Origin: Paenibacillus sp. FSL R5-0345
GTDB lineage: Bacteria > Bacillota > Bacilli > Paenibacillales > Paenibacillaceae
DNA: 64,000 nucleotides
Direction: 5' to 3'
Assembly: GCF_000758585.1 (NCBI RefSeq)
Contig: NZ_CP009281.1
Location: forward strand, 5,022,001-5,086,000
Shown here: positions 53,089 to 61,816 of the stretch, piece after piece
Position numbering within the stretch: the stretch's first letter is position 1
Layout: every line of letters starts with the position of its first letter
Program-made: the position numbers and the translations under genes
Notes under the pieces: model-generated
The model's database searches: none
Told to the model about the DNA's origin: nothing
Seen by the model: only the letters and a program-made list of their open reading frames with translations

Positions 53089-54021
53089 TTAGCCCTCCTT
53101 TCCTCCACTTAGTTTCATACGTGGGTCAATCAATACATAAGCAATATCAGTAATGAAACGGGCTACCATGAGTAGTACACCATAGAAAATGGTAATCCCC
53201 ATAATAACGGTATAGTCACGAACACCAATCGCTTCCACGAACTGTTTACCAATGCCCCCAACACCAAAGATCTGCTCGATTACAACCGAACCAGTTACGA
53301 TGTTAGCTGTCATAGGTCCCATGTAAGTAACAACAGGCAGGATACCATTGCGAAGTACATGGCGGCTCAGAATAGCCATCCAGCTTAATCCTTTAGCCTT
53401 AGCCGTTTTGATATAATCCGCATTCAGAACCTCAAGCATACTTGAACGGGTCAAGCGAGCTATAAAGGCTATCGGCTGTGCCGAGAGTGCTGCTACAGGC
53501 AAGAAATAATAGATTGGCCCTTTAAATCCTGAAACCGGTACCCAACCCAATTTGAAAGCGAACACATACTGTAATAATGACGCGACTACAAAGCTCGGAA
53601 CCGCAATCCCCAGAACTGCCAACACCATCGCGGCGCTGTCAAGAAACTTTCTGTGATAGAGTGCCGCTAACATGCCGAGAAGAACCCCAACAATAACCGC
53701 CACAACAATTGCGACGAGTCCCAGCTTCAGCGACGCTGAAAAGGTTTGACTGATCAAATGAGATACATCTTGATTCAGGCGTTTCATGGATACACCCAAA
53801 TCACCTTGGACAATATCACCTAAATACTTAAAATACTGATGAGAGAGCGGCTTGTCCAGACCATATTGCTCCATCAAACGTGCTTTAATTTCTGGCGGTA
53901 CTTTTTTCTCAGAAGTAAACGGATCCCCTGGAATAGCTTTCATCAAGAAAAAAGTTGCTGAAATCAGTACAAATAATGAAACCAACATATAGAAGAATTT
54001 ATTTGCGACATAACGAACCAT
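53089..54021 (-). CDS. oppB: Peptide ABC transporter permease, OppB/DppB type
   Basis: Second permease, with six membrane spans and the EAA-loop segment YIKTAKAKGLSWMAILSRHVLRNGILPVVTYMG near residues 195-225. The start could be ATG 54021 (ten bases after GGAGG) or ATG 54027 (four bases); I favour the first. The terminator between oppA and oppB suggests that this gene and those after it are read at a lower level than oppA. Confidence 0.94.
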   Translation of the reverse strand: MVRYVANKFFYMLVSLFVLISATFFLMKAIPGDPFTSEKKVPPEIKARLMEQYGLDKPLSHQYFKYLGDIVQGDLGVSMKRLNQDVSHLISQTFSASLKLGLVAIVVAVIVGVLLGMLAALYHRKFLDSAAMVLAVLGIAVPSFVVASLLQYVFAFKLGWVPVSGFKGPIYYFLPVAALSAQPIAFIARLTRSSMLEVLNADYIKTAKAKGLSWMAILSRHVLRNGILPVVTYMGPMTANIVTGSVVIEQIFGVGGIGKQFVEAIGVRDYTVIMGITIFYGVLLMVARFITDIAYVLIDPRMKLSGGKEG

Positions 54022-54145
54022 CCCCATCACACCTCCTCCGACAAATTTTTTGAGAGCATTATATTGATTTTATGAAAAAAACGGATTTTTGTCCATTTTC
54101 TAAATATGTTATAAATAACAATAAATAACAAATAGACTGGAATAC

Positions 54146-54185
54146 AAAAAAAAGGGATATATATGGAGTTCCACATATATATCCC
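54146..54185 (-). terminator. Terminator between oppA and oppB
   Basis: GGGATATATAT pairs with ATATATATCCC on the minus strand with a short loop and is followed by eight T. Its place inside the operon suggests partial read-through. Confidence 0.87.
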
Positions 54186-54243
54186 GAAGTATTGTGTTAC
54201 TTCAGTCAACTAACTATTCTGTTTAAATTACTAGAGCAAAATC

Positions 54244-55953
54244 TTAGTGCTCAAGCAAGTATCCACGAGTCAAGTCAATTGCACCACTGAAGTCAAGAGT
54301 AACACCTTTAAGGTACTCTTTAGTCAGGGAGTTGTTAGTGTAGTAGTACAATGGAATCAAAATTTGATCTTGCTCGATGAGCAATTTCTCTGCTGCTGCA
54401 AACTTGTCTTGACGTACTTTCAAGTCAGTGCTTGCTTTAGCTTCGCTGATCAATTTGTCATATTCAGGATTAGCGTAACCAGTATCATTGTTACCGCCGC
54501 CTGTTACCCACATATCAAGGAAAGTCATTGGATCATTGTAATCCGCAGTCCAACCAGCACGTGCAACTTGGTAGTTCAGGTTTTGACGGTTTTCGATAAA
54601 TACAGCCCACTCTTGGTTAACGGTTTGTACGTCAACACCAAGATTGTTTTTCCACATATCAGCAATTGCCAAAGCAATTTTCTTGTGACCTTCACTTGTG
54701 TTGTAAGTCAAAGAGAATGTAGGCAATTTGTCAAGGCCTTCTTCTTTCAGACCTTCAGCAAGCAATGTTTTAGCTTGTTCTAGATCTTCAGTGAAGTAGC
54801 TATCTTTAACTGCTGTACGGAATTCACCATCAGCACCAGCAATACCTGGAGGTACAAAACCGAATGCTGGGAATTGTCCACCTTGTACTACATTGTCAAT
54901 CAAAGCTTGACGGTTAATGGACATTGCAAGAGCTTTACGGATTTTTGCGTTAGTGAAAGGTTTTTCAGTGATATTGAATTCGTAGTAGTATACGGAAGCA
55001 ATACCTTTACGGCTAAATTCTTTTGGAAGTTCTTTTTGTACGATTGGAATTTGTTCTGATGGAATTTCACCAGTTGGTCCACCTGCACGATCGTATTCAC
55101 CGTTCTTGTAGCTGAGCAACTCAGTTGCACCGCTGTTTACAAGAGAGAAATCGATTTTGCTAAGTTTAATGGAATCTTTATCCCAGTATTTATCGTTTTT
55201 AGTTACAACAAGTGTTTGACCTGTAGTCCACTCAGTAAGAGTGAAAGCACCGTTAACGATCATAGTGTCTTTGCTTGTTGCCCATTTTGGATTACTCTCA
55301 ATGGATTTGTGTACAGGGTAATAAGTGTAGAAGGAAAGCAATCCAAGGAAGTAAGGAGTTGGGGCTTCAAGAGTAACTTCTAGAGTTTTCTCATCAACCG
55401 CTTTGATACCTACTTGACTGAAATCAGTAATTTCCTTGTTATAGAACTTTTCAGCATTTTTGATGTAATACAATTGATAAGCGTAAGGTGCAGCGGATGC
55501 AGCAGCAGGATCGAGCACGCGTTTCCAAGCGCGAACGAAGTCTTCTGTTGTTACAGGATCGCCGTTACTCCATTGTGAATCACGGAGTTTGAAAGTATAT
55601 ACCAGACCGTCAGCGGAAATGTCCCAGCTTTCAGCAACACCTGGTTCAGCTTGACCAGATTCAGCATTCATGCGAGTCAGACCTTCGTACATTGTTGTCA
55701 GGACAGTGTGAGCTTGGCTATCTTGAGCCAATCCTGGATCAAATGTTGGAGGCTCAGAGCTTAGGTTGATTCTCAATGTTTGGTCCGCAGCCAATTTCTC
55801 TTCTGTAGCCGCATTACCAGTTGCCGTGTTACCAGTGTTACCAGCGTTACCTTTGTTGCCGCTGTTTGCATTGTTTCCGCCGCAGCCAGCAAGCACTGTG
55901 CCGATAACAAGTACTAATGCAAGCATTAGCAATAGACTTTTACTCTTCTTCAT
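54244..55953 (-). CDS. oppA: Oligopeptide-binding lipoprotein
   Basis: Extracellular peptide-binding component, anchored by lipidation. The signal peptide ends in the lipobox VLAGCGGN, followed by a Gly-Asn-rich linker. The mature protein is an SBP_bac_5 type: LRINLSSEPPTFDPGLAQDSQ, YKFKL-like VYTFKLRDSQWSNGDPVTTEDFVRAWKR, and DYNDPMTFLDMW. 569 residues is typical. AGGGGGA lies before the ATG, and a perfect TATAAT (55999-55994) upstream may be its -10. Confidence 0.95.
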   Translation of the reverse strand: MKKSKSLLLMLALVLVIGTVLAGCGGNNANSGNKGNAGNTGNTATGNAATEEKLAADQTLRINLSSEPPTFDPGLAQDSQAHTVLTTMYEGLTRMNAESGQAEPGVAESWDISADGLVYTFKLRDSQWSNGDPVTTEDFVRAWKRVLDPAAASAAPYAYQLYYIKNAEKFYNKEITDFSQVGIKAVDEKTLEVTLEAPTPYFLGLLSFYTYYPVHKSIESNPKWATSKDTMIVNGAFTLTEWTTGQTLVVTKNDKYWDKDSIKLSKIDFSLVNSGATELLSYKNGEYDRAGGPTGEIPSEQIPIVQKELPKEFSRKGIASVYYYEFNITEKPFTNAKIRKALAMSINRQALIDNVVQGGQFPAFGFVPPGIAGADGEFRTAVKDSYFTEDLEQAKTLLAEGLKEEGLDKLPTFSLTYNTSEGHKKIALAIADMWKNNLGVDVQTVNQEWAVFIENRQNLNYQVARAGWTADYNDPMTFLDMWVTGGGNNDTGYANPEYDKLISEAKASTDLKVRQDKFAAAEKLLIEQDQILIPLYYYTNNSLTKEYLKGVTLDFSGAIDLTRGYLLEH

Positions 55954-56104
55954 CTAGCAGTTCCCCCTAAATAGAATGTGGTATATGGTTTATGATTATA
56001 CAACCAGTGGTCAAAAAAATCTAGTGGAATGTTTTCAGAAAATTCTTTTTTTATTAAAACTTTAAACTTTTGTGACGTTGCCGCTTCACCGGAGCAGTGG
56101 AACA

Positions 56105-56491
56105 TTACATCGCTTGTGATATGTACTTAATTAGCCCTACAAACATAAATAATAAATATCCTACACTCATAAAAAAGAAAGAAAGTCTCCAAACTGCCCG
56201 AAATAACCGCTTTCCATCTACCTTTCCTTTCAGTCGATTCTGAGCGCCGCCAATCAATCCAGTGGATATTAATACAATAAGTAGTATAAGATAAAACCCA
56301 AAACCGTTATTAAATAAGTTGTTAAATAATGCTGAGACCGATAATAATAAAAAAAATGTAGTCACGTCCATAGCGAGCATAAAAGTTTTCTTTTTATCTT
56401 TTTTTAAGCCTCTTCCAATGAAATAAACAATTAAAAACGGTACTATTGGAATCAAGCTTAAAGTAATGACCGAATTCATCAGCAATCCCAT
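56105..56491 (-). CDS. DUF3397-family membrane protein
   Basis: Matches the small membrane family DUF3397 of unknown function: about four hydrophobic segments and the conserved stretch KKDKKKTFMLAMDVTTFFLLLSV near residues 30-52. It has 128 residues and sits 21 bases behind panE, the usual neighbourhood of this family near bshC and mraZ in Bacilli. GAGGTG precedes the ATG. Confidence 0.8.
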   Translation of the reverse strand: MGLLMNSVITLSLIPIVPFLIVYFIGRGLKKDKKKTFMLAMDVTTFFLLLSVSALFNNLFNNGFGFYLILLIVLISTGLIGGAQNRLKGKVDGKRLFRAVWRLSFFFMSVGYLLFMFVGLIKYISQAM

Positions 56492-56512
56492 AGCTTCACC
56501 TCTCCTCCGAGA

Positions 56513-57475
56513 TCATACCTTTATTCCTTCTACTAGTTGACAGATCAAGCGATGTAAAGGAACCAACGTTCCCGTTCTTTCTGCCATATTAACAAGACTT
56601 CCATTGATCCATTGAATTTCTGTGGTTCTCGAAGCGAGAACATCTGCCAGCATGGACGAAGTATTGCCAGCCGTATTCCTGCAGACTTTAAGGATGTTAT
56701 CCCACGCATCGTGATCATAAGCAACTCCGCAGGCATCATATACCATAGTAGCTTCTCTAAAAAGTTCTTTCATTAACTGCAGGCGCCCTTCTGATGCAAG
56801 CAGCTCACCATTTGGAACACGCCAAATCGCCGTGAGTGGATTAATTACGGCATTGATTAGGAGCTTCCGGTAAATCATGGTACCCACTTCATTCGACAAA
56901 AAGGCGGAGAATCCTGCCAAAATGAGGACTTCTATTAAATATTTCGCTTGTAAATCAGTATGTATGATATGAGCTTGTCCATTCTTTAAGCCCCATCTCC
57001 CTATCCACACCTCCCCGGCACCTGCATGAATCACCTCATTCATAGATTTGCGCTTCGCAGCTTCTGTTGTAACGGCAGCATATAAATTAGCTTTCGGTAA
57101 CAAGTCTCTGAGCATCTCCATATGTCCTATGCCATTTTGAAAACAAATGATGTGTGCCTGTTCTTCCCTAAGGGGGGATAGAAATTCAGGTAAAACATTA
57201 TGTAATATATCCTGTTTAACCGTCACTATGATCCAATCACTTGGCTCACGAAAATACGCATCTGTAAACTCCTCTATGTGTGCGAACGCAAATCGAGCCC
57301 CCGAAATCGAAATCGAATCGCGGCCATCTTCATAACTCACAGTTAAGCCCTCGTTCTCTAATTGCCGGCACTGCTCTATCCCTCGACACCACAATCTCAC
57401 TTTATTCCCGGATGCAATCAGCCTTCCTGCCAAAAGCAGACCAAGTGAACCCGCACCGATTATATCGATTCTCAT
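56513..57475 (-). CDS. panE: 2-dehydropantoate 2-reductase
   Basis: NADPH-dependent reductase making pantoate for coenzyme A. The dinucleotide loop IIGAGSLGLLLAGRL occupies residues 4-18; a catalytic-type lysine lies in VGTMIYRKLLINAVINPLTAIW near 190-210. 320 residues is normal. It could be a related ApbA-family reductase, since several paralogues often exist and no panB or panC is nearby. Confidence 0.85.
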   Translation of the reverse strand: MRIDIIGAGSLGLLLAGRLIASGNKVRLWCRGIEQCRQLENEGLTVSYEDGRDSISISGARFAFAHIEEFTDAYFREPSDWIIVTVKQDILHNVLPEFLSPLREEQAHIICFQNGIGHMEMLRDLLPKANLYAAVTTEAAKRKSMNEVIHAGAGEVWIGRWGLKNGQAHIIHTDLQAKYLIEVLILAGFSAFLSNEVGTMIYRKLLINAVINPLTAIWRVPNGELLASEGRLQLMKELFREATMVYDACGVAYDHDAWDNILKVCRNTAGNTSSMLADVLASRTTEIQWINGSLVNMAERTGTLVPLHRLICQLVEGIKV

Positions 57476-57536
57476 CTGATCCTCCTGTTGATCTCAAGCG
57501 CAATTTTTCTAAGTATAGCCTTAATATACCAAGAAG

Positions 57537-57572
57537 AAACGTCGTTGTCCTCCTTTATAAGGGGCAATACCC
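57537..57572. repeat. Fragment of the two-hairpin dispersed repeat
   Basis: AAACGTCGTTGTCC ... TTTATAAGGGGCAATA resembles the first hairpin half of copy 1 with several changes; the second hairpin is missing. It lies between panE and the rsfA terminator. Confidence 0.45.
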
Positions 57573-57573
57573 A

Positions 57574-57626
57574 ATCAAAACACCCGCAAATGGCGCTAAT
57601 AAAGCGAACCACTTACGGGTGTTTAG
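57574..57626 (-). terminator. Terminator after rsfA
   Basis: On the minus strand AACACCCG and GTGG-CGCT pair with AGCGCCA and CGGGTGTT in a long stem with small internal loops, followed by TTGATTG. It begins 13 bases after the stop codon. Confidence 0.8.
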
Positions 57627-57638
57627 TTTGCAAACCGT

Positions 57639-58289
57639 TTATTCAATACGTTCTAAATTTCCATTCCCATCCATTTTAAAACGAGTCTTCATTTCTTCTT
57701 CTTCTTCGTTTAAGAAAGCGAGCCTACGAGCACGATCCATAATCTGAATTAAAGCTTTGTAATCATCGTTGACTACCCGGTAGTCACTTTGAGCAAGATT
57801 AACCTCTTTGGACAACCGCTCGTTCTCAGATCTTAATTCTGTTAATTCATCTTCCTTCTCACGCAAATCTCTCTCCAGCATTTTCAGCTGACGTCCTGCT
57901 TCCTGGATTGTACCTTTCCATTGTCTCAGGAAACGTATAACCGCATCAATGGATAATGTGTTCTCGCTTAATCCTTCGCCTCGTCCGAATTCCTCGTCGG
58001 TATCCCCGAGAATCAGACCCGCTACCTGTGCTCCTCTAACTGACGGTTGCTTTTTCAGGTAACTTCGTTTCTGACGTTGACCTTTTGCAATTCCGATTGC
58101 GCCTTCATAGCTTTTTCGAACACAGCTGTTCCAGCGGAATCCGCACGCAGCCGACGTTCTGCCGATTTTCTCGCCCACTTCTTCAAAAGCAGCAAGTTGT
58201 GTACTGCCCTCCCGAATGTGACGCAAGGTTACTTCTGCCAGTATTAGATCATCTTCTGCACTCCAAGCATCCTGTCTAACGGCTGTCAT
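57639..58289 (-). CDS. rsfA: RsfA-family prespore-type transcription factor
   Basis: Resembles RsfA, a Myb/SANT-like regulator of sigma-F genes in Bacillus. The N-terminal Myb-type domain is AWSAEDDLILAEVTLRHI...AFEEVGEKIGRTSAACGFRWNSCVRKSYEGAI (residues 8-65). A linker and a C-terminal coiled coil follow (about 125-190, with REKEDELTELRSENERLSKEVN). 216 residues. Its own promoter region (58290 onward) carries a CCGGCA-GCTC-TGCCGG hairpin near 58335-58350. Confidence 0.85.
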   Translation of the reverse strand: MTAVRQDAWSAEDDLILAEVTLRHIREGSTQLAAFEEVGEKIGRTSAACGFRWNSCVRKSYEGAIGIAKGQRQKRSYLKKQPSVRGAQVAGLILGDTDEEFGRGEGLSENTLSIDAVIRFLRQWKGTIQEAGRQLKMLERDLREKEDELTELRSENERLSKEVNLAQSDYRVVNDDYKALIQIMDRARRLAFLNEEEEEMKTRFKMDGNGNLERIE

Positions 58290-58557
58290 CCAACCAAACC
58301 TCCTAACAACATCTTGAAATAACCATCTCCATAACCGGCAGCTCTGCCGGGTAGTGAATAGGGATAAAAGCTGCTTACTCCATTTCTATGCTTCTCATAG
58401 AGTTCATAGAATCTATTTGATACTAAATTGTATTTCCATTATCTGCCCACATCATACGCTTTAAGTTATAAATTCTCTTTTTTCAAGCATTAATCACCTC
58501 AGTCAATTATAAAAATCACATTTTATGAAGATTAGTACATTTTTTTCAATGAATTCG

Positions 58558-58586
58558 TTTACACATTTTTACTGAACGGGTATAAT
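58558..58586 (+). promoter_or_regulatory. Sigma-A-type promoter of the DUF2626 gene
   Basis: TTTACA (58558-58563) and TATAAT (58581-58586) are 17 bases apart. The remaining gap 58290-58557 shows nothing more than AT-rich DNA and the hairpin noted for rsfA. Confidence 0.82.
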
Positions 58587-58634
58587 AAGTCGAAGGAATA
58601 TTCGTGAGATACATACTGGAAGGGGGACTCTCTC

Positions 58635-58871
58635 TTGGACCGCATGTTTCGGGTATTAGGTTTTTTTACACTGGCTATTGGATTGATGGCTTTTGCCGGA
58701 GGTCTGACAGAAATGGCCTTGCTTTTCTTTTTACAAACCGCTTTTTTCGTAATTCTCGGTTATTTGAAGTTTACTGAAAAAACTTATGTCCTACTTTTTT
58801 GGGCATACATGATTTTGACTTTCACCGGTTTCAGCTATTGGACGATCTTTCAAATGGGTCTTCCACTATAA
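58635..58871 (+). CDS. DUF2626-family small membrane protein
   Basis: Matches DUF2626 (YqgY-like), unknown function. 78 residues with three hydrophobic segments (FRVLGFFTLAIGLMAFAGGL, ALLFFLQTAFFVILGYLKF, YVLLFWAYMILTFTGFSYW). It starts with TTG at 58635, seven bases after AAGGGGGA; an inner ATG nine bases later is less well placed. It has its own promoter and terminator, so it is monocistronic. Confidence 0.85.
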   Translation: MDRMFRVLGFFTLAIGLMAFAGGLTEMALLFFLQTAFFVILGYLKFTEKTYVLLFWAYMILTFTGFSYWTIFQMGLPL

Positions 58872-58888
58872 ATTGCAGTACTCTCTTG

Positions 58889-58934
58889 AAGCGGATGAGG
58901 TCCTTATCTAATAAGGATCACTTCCGTTTTTTTG
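58889..58934 (+). terminator. Terminator after the DUF2626 gene
   Basis: GCGGA-TG-AG-TCCTTAT pairs with ATAAGGA-CACT-TCCG around CTA, followed by TTTTTTTG. Confidence 0.87.
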
Positions 58935-58991
58935 TTTATAAGCTAGTATATATATGAGGCCCCCACAAAATACCCGAGTAAGCATCGAAGC

Positions 58992-59083
58992 AATAACCCC
59001 TTCGGTGTCCTAAAGGACGGTAAGCGTTTATGCGCGAGATATAAGGATGCTGTATAACGTGAAGCTTATACTTTCTTATATTT
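58992..59083. repeat. Two-hairpin dispersed repeat, copy 3
   Basis: The first hairpin keeps the GTCCT-AA-AGGAC core; the second keeps GATATAAG ... CTTATATT with inner GTATAA/TTATAC. Same orientation as copies 1 and 2. It lies between the DUF2626 terminator and copy 4, in a 417-base gene-free gap. Confidence 0.8.
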
Positions 59084-59176
59084 GAAGGATAGCCTCACTT
59101 TGTGGGGATATTTTTGTATGTATGCTATTTTAGAAGGGTTAAACATATTATTAGTACATACATATATCAATTCAAG

Positions 59177-59272
59177 AAGAATCGGCTTTGCCGACCCTTT
59201 TTGGGACGGTTTCCGTTTCTACGAGAAATAGAAGGATGATTTATGGAGTGAAACAGAAATTTCTTATATTTC
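59177..59272. repeat. Two-hairpin dispersed repeat, diverged copy 4
   Basis: Begins AGAATCGGCTTTGCCGACCC; the core stem here is CCGACCC/GGGACGG, a compensatory change relative to CGTCCTT/AAGGACG. The second half ends in TTCTTATATTTC, as in copy 1. It lies directly upstream of the ribosome site of the coiled-coil gene. Confidence 0.65.
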
Positions 59273-59288
59273 AAAAAAAGGTGGTGGT

Positions 59289-60419
59289 GTGGTGCGCTCC
59301 CGCAATTCCCTAAGCCGCATGATGGCAACCATACTAATTCTCTTCTGCTGTACATTGTTTCCGTTACAATCTACGATGTACCTGTCTGCCGATCCAAGCG
59401 GTTCTTTTTTCAATTCCTCTATACCAGATAATGAAGAAACCCGTAAACTTCTGGAGCAGACTTTGTCATCCGCAGAAATCGAGCGGGAAATCATCAAGAT
59501 TACAGCCGAGCAAAAAGCGCTTGAAGAAAAGGTAGAATCCCTCGAAGAGCAAGCCAGCCAGAAAAAATCTGCCATCGCAAACCAACAAGAGCGTGCAGGC
59601 GCAGTCTTGCGTTCTTATTATATGGGGGATAGAGACGGTCTCATGGCTGCATTTTTATCCGCGAAAAGTATTAGCAGATTCCTGGCTCTATTCGATTATT
59701 ATGAAATTATTATTGGAAATGACCGCGACATTCTCACACAATACGAGGATCAGTACAGGGATCTAAAAAAGACCCTCCAAGCTGCTCAACGCAGCTCGAA
59801 GGATCTTGCGGAGCTGCGAACTGCTCTTGAGGAACAGAAAATTCGGGTAGCTGCGCTCAATAAAGAAATTGAAGGAGGGATTAAAGACAGTAGTGATCCT
59901 GATAATATGAGCGCTCTTCTTCAAGAATTCACATTATATTGGGAGAATATTGGTTTACGCGAGGTAAAGACCTACTTCAAAGCATTATCATCTGCTATGA
60001 ATAAGTTACCGCAGTTTGTCCAGAATCGAGAGGGCGTCCTTACTCGTAAGGGGATGACCTATGTTCTGAATCTGAAAGAAGAGGATCTCAACGAATTTCT
60101 TCAATCCCAGAATAAGCTATTTAACGATTTCGCTTTTCATTTCAATGACGGATCGATTACTGCCACTGGAAAAAGCGGAGCGTTAGCCCTTTCATTAACC
60201 GGTCACTACATCATTCAGGAGGAACCCATCAACGGACTTATATTCCAAGTAGATCATGTTGTATTTAATGGTCTCGAATTACCTGACACCACAAGAAGGA
60301 CACTGGAAGAGGAATTTGATTTAGGTTTTTACCCTGGGAAAATCGTTTCTTTTCTACGTGCCACAGAAGTAGATAGTAAAGAGGGCGTCCTTCAAGTTAA
60401 ACTTTCGATCTCATTCTAG
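59289..60419 (+). CDS. Secreted coiled-coil protein, PcsB/CwlO-like N-terminal part, unknown function
   Basis: I do not recognise a complete family. Starts with GTG behind GGTGGTGG. An N-terminal hydrophobic segment (residues 11-28) implies export or anchoring. Residues about 50-105 and 150-195 are heptad-rich coiled coil flanking GAVLRSYYMGDRDGLMAAFLSAKSISRFLALFDYYEIIIGNDRDIL, which resembles the PcsB/CwlO coiled-coil domain. Where those proteins carry a CHAP or NlpC hydrolase domain, this one has a different C-terminal domain (about 215-376), beta-rich by eye, with no Cys/His catalytic pattern. The end overlaps the convergent solute-binding gene by nine bases. Confidence 0.75.
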   Translation: MVRSRNSLSRMMATILILFCCTLFPLQSTMYLSADPSGSFFNSSIPDNEETRKLLEQTLSSAEIEREIIKITAEQKALEEKVESLEEQASQKKSAIANQQERAGAVLRSYYMGDRDGLMAAFLSAKSISRFLALFDYYEIIIGNDRDILTQYEDQYRDLKKTLQAAQRSSKDLAELRTALEEQKIRVAALNKEIEGGIKDSSDPDNMSALLQEFTLYWENIGLREVKTYFKALSSAMNKLPQFVQNREGVLTRKGMTYVLNLKEEDLNEFLQSQNKLFNDFAFHFNDGSITATGKSGALALSLTGHYIIQEEPINGLIFQVDHVVFNGLELPDTTRRTLEEEFDLGFYPGKIVSFLRATEVDSKEGVLQVKLSISF

Positions 60420-61637
60420 ACCTTCCTTAATGAAGTCTTTGTACCCTGCCGTATCAATTTTTCCTGTAAGCAGTAAGGATACTGCTTCAGCAATCTTACT
60501 CCAGCCGCCTTGGGATTCGAACTCCGGGGCGGTTTCTTCTGTCAGTAAGAGTTCGACTCCGAAAGGAAGCTTATATTTAAAAGCATGCTCCGAACGATAA
60601 AGGACATCCAGTGCAGGCAAGCTCCCCGTGTTCTCCAGCCAATCCATCTGAGAATCCTCCGAGGTAATAAATGTCAACCAATTCACGGCTTCCTTTGGAC
60701 TTTGAGATTGCGCCGGAAGCGCAAAGGAACGGCTGTAATAGGATTCAAGTCCTTTCCCGTCACTTGCGGTCAGTGGTGCTTCAGCAACTAAGGAAGAATT
60801 GCCATGTTTTTGCCACTCTGATAGTGGTAGAGCAGCAACAGCAACGCTTCCGCTCTGAATCATATCCCAAACATCTTTGTTATATCGACTGGTAAGGTAA
60901 AAATAACTGCGAGCGTTCTGAGTCCAATTCATCACTTCTTGGTTATCCGATAACAAACTGCTGTTCATACTCTCCATAACCGCCGACAATCCATATGGAT
61001 TACGTGTATCCATCGCGAGCAAATATTTCCCTTGCTCTTTAAGCACATTCTGAAGCAATGTATTCCACTGTTCCAGACTTCTTGGTAAGGTGGTGAACCC
61101 CAGTTCCGCAAGACGCTGTGGTGAATAAACAAGGATATAAGGGTCTATATCCAGCGGCACTCCCCAATTATATCCGTTCCATTGCATCCATGGGATCAAC
61201 TGAGTTAACGGTGCAGTTCCTGGAATGCTCTGATAAACATCCACCGGTAATAAATATCCTCGTGTAGCCCAGTCGAGAATACTTCGTCCATCCGCCATGA
61301 CGATATCCGGACTGTCTCCGATGGTTAGATCATGCTTCAAAACTTCGTCTGCATCCTCGCTATCAATATTGCTTAATATCACCTTTACTCCACTTTCTAA
61401 AGTATAACGATTGCTTAGAAGCTCCAACTCACTGAATTCCTCGCTATTTAGCGATACTGTTATACGCAGACTATCTATAGAACCCTCTTCCCCTGAAGAA
61501 GGATTTGTTGACTGACTTTGAGGCTTTTTCATAGGATGTGGGTCGTTATTGGTACTCAATTCCATACTGGGCGACAAGCTTGTCAGCGATAGTAGTAAAA
61601 TTGCAAAAAGCAGCCAATAATTTTTGCGTTTAAGCAC
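60411..61637 (-). CDS. Orphan extracellular solute-binding protein, family 1 type
   Basis: Starts with GTG at 61637 behind AAGGTGGG. A hydrophobic N-terminal segment (WLLFAILLLSLTSLSP) lacks a lipobox cysteine, so it may be anchored by an uncleaved segment. The rest resembles family 1 (sugar) binding proteins: SPDIVMADGRSILDWATRGYLLPVD, GYNWGVPLDIDPYILVYSPQRLAELGF and NWLTFITSEDSQMDWLENTGSLPAL near the C-terminus. No permease or ATPase is adjacent. A cre-like site at its promoter hints at carbon control. Function could be transport or ligand sensing. Confidence 0.82.
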   Translation of the reverse strand: MLKRKNYWLLFAILLLSLTSLSPSMELSTNNDPHPMKKPQSQSTNPSSGEEGSIDSLRITVSLNSEEFSELELLSNRYTLESGVKVILSNIDSEDADEVLKHDLTIGDSPDIVMADGRSILDWATRGYLLPVDVYQSIPGTAPLTQLIPWMQWNGYNWGVPLDIDPYILVYSPQRLAELGFTTLPRSLEQWNTLLQNVLKEQGKYLLAMDTRNPYGLSAVMESMNSSLLSDNQEVMNWTQNARSYFYLTSRYNKDVWDMIQSGSVAVAALPLSEWQKHGNSSLVAEAPLTASDGKGLESYYSRSFALPAQSQSPKEAVNWLTFITSEDSQMDWLENTGSLPALDVLYRSEHAFKYKLPFGVELLLTEETAPEFESQGGWSKIAEAVSLLLTGKIDTAGYKDFIKEGLE

Positions 61638-61706
61638 GATTTCCCACCTTCCCCATGATTCGTCTCCACTATTTTACCAAACCCGTCGCTGCTTGTCTTT
61701 AGAATG

Positions 61707-61720
61707 TGAAAACGTTCTCT
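61707..61720 (-). promoter_or_regulatory. cre-like (CcpA) site over the start of transcription
   Basis: TGAAAACGTTCTCT has one mismatch to the cre pattern TGWNANCGNTNWCA. It lies just downstream of the -10 of the solute-binding protein gene, a position typical for CcpA repression. Confidence 0.5.
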
Positions 61721-61724
61721 TTCT

Positions 61725-61752
61725 ATTATATAGGTGAAACGAACGGAGACAA
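61725..61752 (-). promoter_or_regulatory. Promoter of the orphan solute-binding protein gene
   Basis: On the minus strand TTGTCT (61752-61747) and TATAAT (61730-61725) are 16 bases apart, with transcription starting near 61718. Confidence 0.6.
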
Positions 61753-61816
61753 TTAAAAGACTGGGTAATCTTAGCGCTAAGGGCGCTCCGTGTGCAGATT
61801 ATTCTTCCGATCGCTG

